Shown in pieces: positions 62,848-64,000 of a DNA stretch of 64,000 nucleotides. The notes under the pieces were generated by a model that was not told the origin of the DNA, made no database searches, and was given only the letters and a program-made list of their open reading frames with translations. Source of the stretch: Tumebacillus sp. BK434. Lineage in GTDB: Bacteria; Bacillota; Bacilli; Tumebacillales; Tumebacillaceae. The position numbers and the translations under genes are program-made. How positions within the stretch are numbered: the first letter of the stretch is position 1; every line of letters begins with the position of its first letter. Where the stretch lies: NCBI RefSeq assembly GCF_004340785.1, contig NZ_SLXS01000004.1:186001-250000 (forward strand). Direction: 5' to 3'.

Positions 62848-64000
62848 CTATTCGTTCAGCGTCTCATACTCTTCACAGAGATAGCGCCAAGCTTCCGGAA
62901 AATAAGCGCCGACTTCCCAGAGCGCAAGACCTTGCAGTTTCAAGTGTTCCAGGATATCCAGCTTGCTGACAAAACTCTTCATATCTTCAAGCCACACAGA
63001 GTGTCCCCCCTCTCGGTTCGGACAGCGAAACCACGCCAGATCGCTGGCTGAATCCCTGTGCAGCGGTGAACCGTGCACATAGGCGAGCTGCATCGCCCGG
63101 TGCGGAGTCAACGCCTGAACGGCACGCCTCTGCTCAGCGTAGACGGCGGCGGGCCGCAGCACGAGCCAGAGCTTCTCGGGCGGGAGGAACTCGAGCGCTT
63201 TTTGCAAGGCGAGGCGGGTGTCTTCTGTCCCGACTAGCGGCGGGGGAGGAGCGGCGAGGCGGCCGCCGGGGACCGCTTCGAAAAACAGATGGTCGATCCC
63301 TTTGCAGACTTCGGTCAGCAAGGAGGCGCGTTTGCCAAGAGGTGAAGCGGAGCTCAAGTACAGGCCGATGCGCAAGCCCATTGGCCGCAGCCGCCGGCCC
63401 GCTTCTTTTACGAGCTGCAGATAGGAAGCTTCATCTTCCCGGCGCATCGCCGGCCAGTCGAAGATCACGCCGTCCGCATCGGCCGGGACGAGCGCTTGGG
63501 CGAGCTGGTCGAGGATGCGCAGTTTAGCATCGCCGCTGCGGAGCAGCGCTTTGGCGACGTCAGGCAGGATCTGCGGCGCCCCGTCCAGCGTGCACACCAG
63601 CAGCTGCCGGGTGCCGGGTGTGGCCTCGGCTACTGCGGAGGGCAGACGCACGTTGCCGGCCGCGTCGATCCGCAACTCCCGCCGGCCGCGATAGGTCAGC
63701 GGGCAGGGGCTGCCGTCGGGCAGTAGCAGCGGCGAGAAGCTGAGCAGCCCGAGCGGCTTTTTCGGCACGGGGCTGCGGGCGGAGGTGTCGGGGATGAGCA
63801 GGATGTCCCCGGTGCCGACCCGCTCTTCGCTCAGCACGTTGCACATCGCGATCAAGGTCAGCGGCACACCGGTGCGCTTGCTGATCGAGCGCAAGGTGTC
63901 GCCGGGTCCGACTCGGCAGGTATGATAACCTTCAGCGCCTGGCAGGGCGAGCTCTGAAGGAATGATGAGCGTATGCCCGGGCAGCAGGAACGGCGAGCGG
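62848..64000 (-). CDS. LysM-GH18 protein, 5' end outside the window, catalytic motif altered
   Basis: This gene enters the window from the right edge on the - strand. The visible 384 residues begin in one LysM (ends LLPGHTLIIPS), then a complete LysM (HTCRVGPGDTLRSI...VGTGDILLIP), then a GH18-like barrel of the YaaH/SleL type. Those enzymes cut spore cortex or wall N-acetylglucosamine linkages. The GH18 active motif DxxDxDxE appears here as DGVIFDWPA, so the catalytic Glu is replaced by Pro. It may be a binding pseudoenzyme. The convergent peroxiredoxin unit ends next to its stop. Confidence 0.8.
   Translation of the reverse strand, partial: RSPFLLPGHTLIIPSELALPGAEGYHTCRVGPGDTLRSISKRTGVPLTLIAMCNVLSEERVGTGDILLIPDTSARSPVPKKPLGLLSFSPLLLPDGSPCPLTYRGRRELRIDAAGNVRLPSAVAEATPGTRQLLVCTLDGAPQILPDVAKALLRSGDAKLRILDQLAQALVPADADGVIFDWPAMRREDEASYLQLVKEAGRRLRPMGLRIGLYLSSASPLGKRASLLTEVCKGIDHLFFEAVPGGRLAAPPPPLVGTEDTRLALQKALEFLPPEKLWLVLRPAAVYAEQRRAVQALTPHRAMQLAYVHGSPLHRDSASDLAWFRCPNREGGHSVWLEDMKSFVSKLDILEHLKLQGLALWEVGAYFPEAWRYLCEEYETLNE

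Overview
The window looks like a chromosomal segment of a high-GC, endospore-forming Firmicute, most like the Tumebacillus/Alicyclobacillaceae/Brevibacillus type. Support comes from spore genes (YunB, CotF-like coat protein, SpoVB/MurJ-type flippase, LysM-GH18 protein), CodY, HemZ, the CymR-cysteine desulfurase pair, Gram-positive T-box, S-box and L-box leaders, and many TTG/GTG starts behind strong AGGAGG sites. The species assignment is inference. I saw no insertion sequence, prophage, CRISPR array or tRNA gene.

Region 1 (1-13430) is part of a non-ribosomal peptide cluster, all on the + strand: the 3' end of an NRPS, a free-standing acyl carrier protein, an FkbH-like glyceryl loader, a two-module NRPS ending in a thioesterase (C-A-PCP-C-A-PCP-TE), an MFS exporter, and a one-module C-A-PCP protein whose A-domain pocket reads as glycine. 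The thioesterase sits before the last module in gene order, so gene order and assembly order probably differ.

Region 2 (13429-19254) holds a CoA-transferase, a coupled D-amino-acid aminotransferase/DmpA-type peptidase pair on the - strand, and a secreted M14 carboxypeptidase.

Region 3 (19387-29000) holds an orphan MHYT-PAS histidine kinase, a lysine-riboswitch-controlled amino-acid permease, three CBO0543-like membrane proteins, a zinc alcohol dehydrogenase, an M3 peptidase and a coat protein.

Region 4 (29100-42970) has S-box-controlled metH, yunB, an HD hydrolase, nfu, trxA, hemL, a secreted Lys-rich-tailed protein and the selenium genes selA-selD. SelD is itself a selenoprotein: an in-frame TGA at 39235-39237 is followed by a hairpin that fits a bacterial SECIS. 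A CPBP protease and codY follow. The divergent gap between them has a perfect sigma-A promoter (TTGACA-17-TATAAT) that would drive a structured, terminated RNA of about 75 nt, the best candidate here for an undescribed element.

Region 5 (43011-64000) is largely housekeeping: an SH3-amidase, a 57-residue small protein, hemZ, a flippase, an MFS protein, T-box-hisS-aspS, 6S RNA, a methionine aminopeptidase, two tandem threonine aldolases, rarA, a YczE-like protein, cymR, cysteine desulfurase, a PRC-barrel protein, a zinc ribbon, a coupled DUF2512/DUF1540 trio, a peroxiredoxin-redoxin pair, and a LysM-GH18 protein that runs off the end and lacks the usual catalytic Glu. The order hisS-aspS-6S-rarA-cymR-desulfurase resembles the one I recall from Bacillus subtilis.
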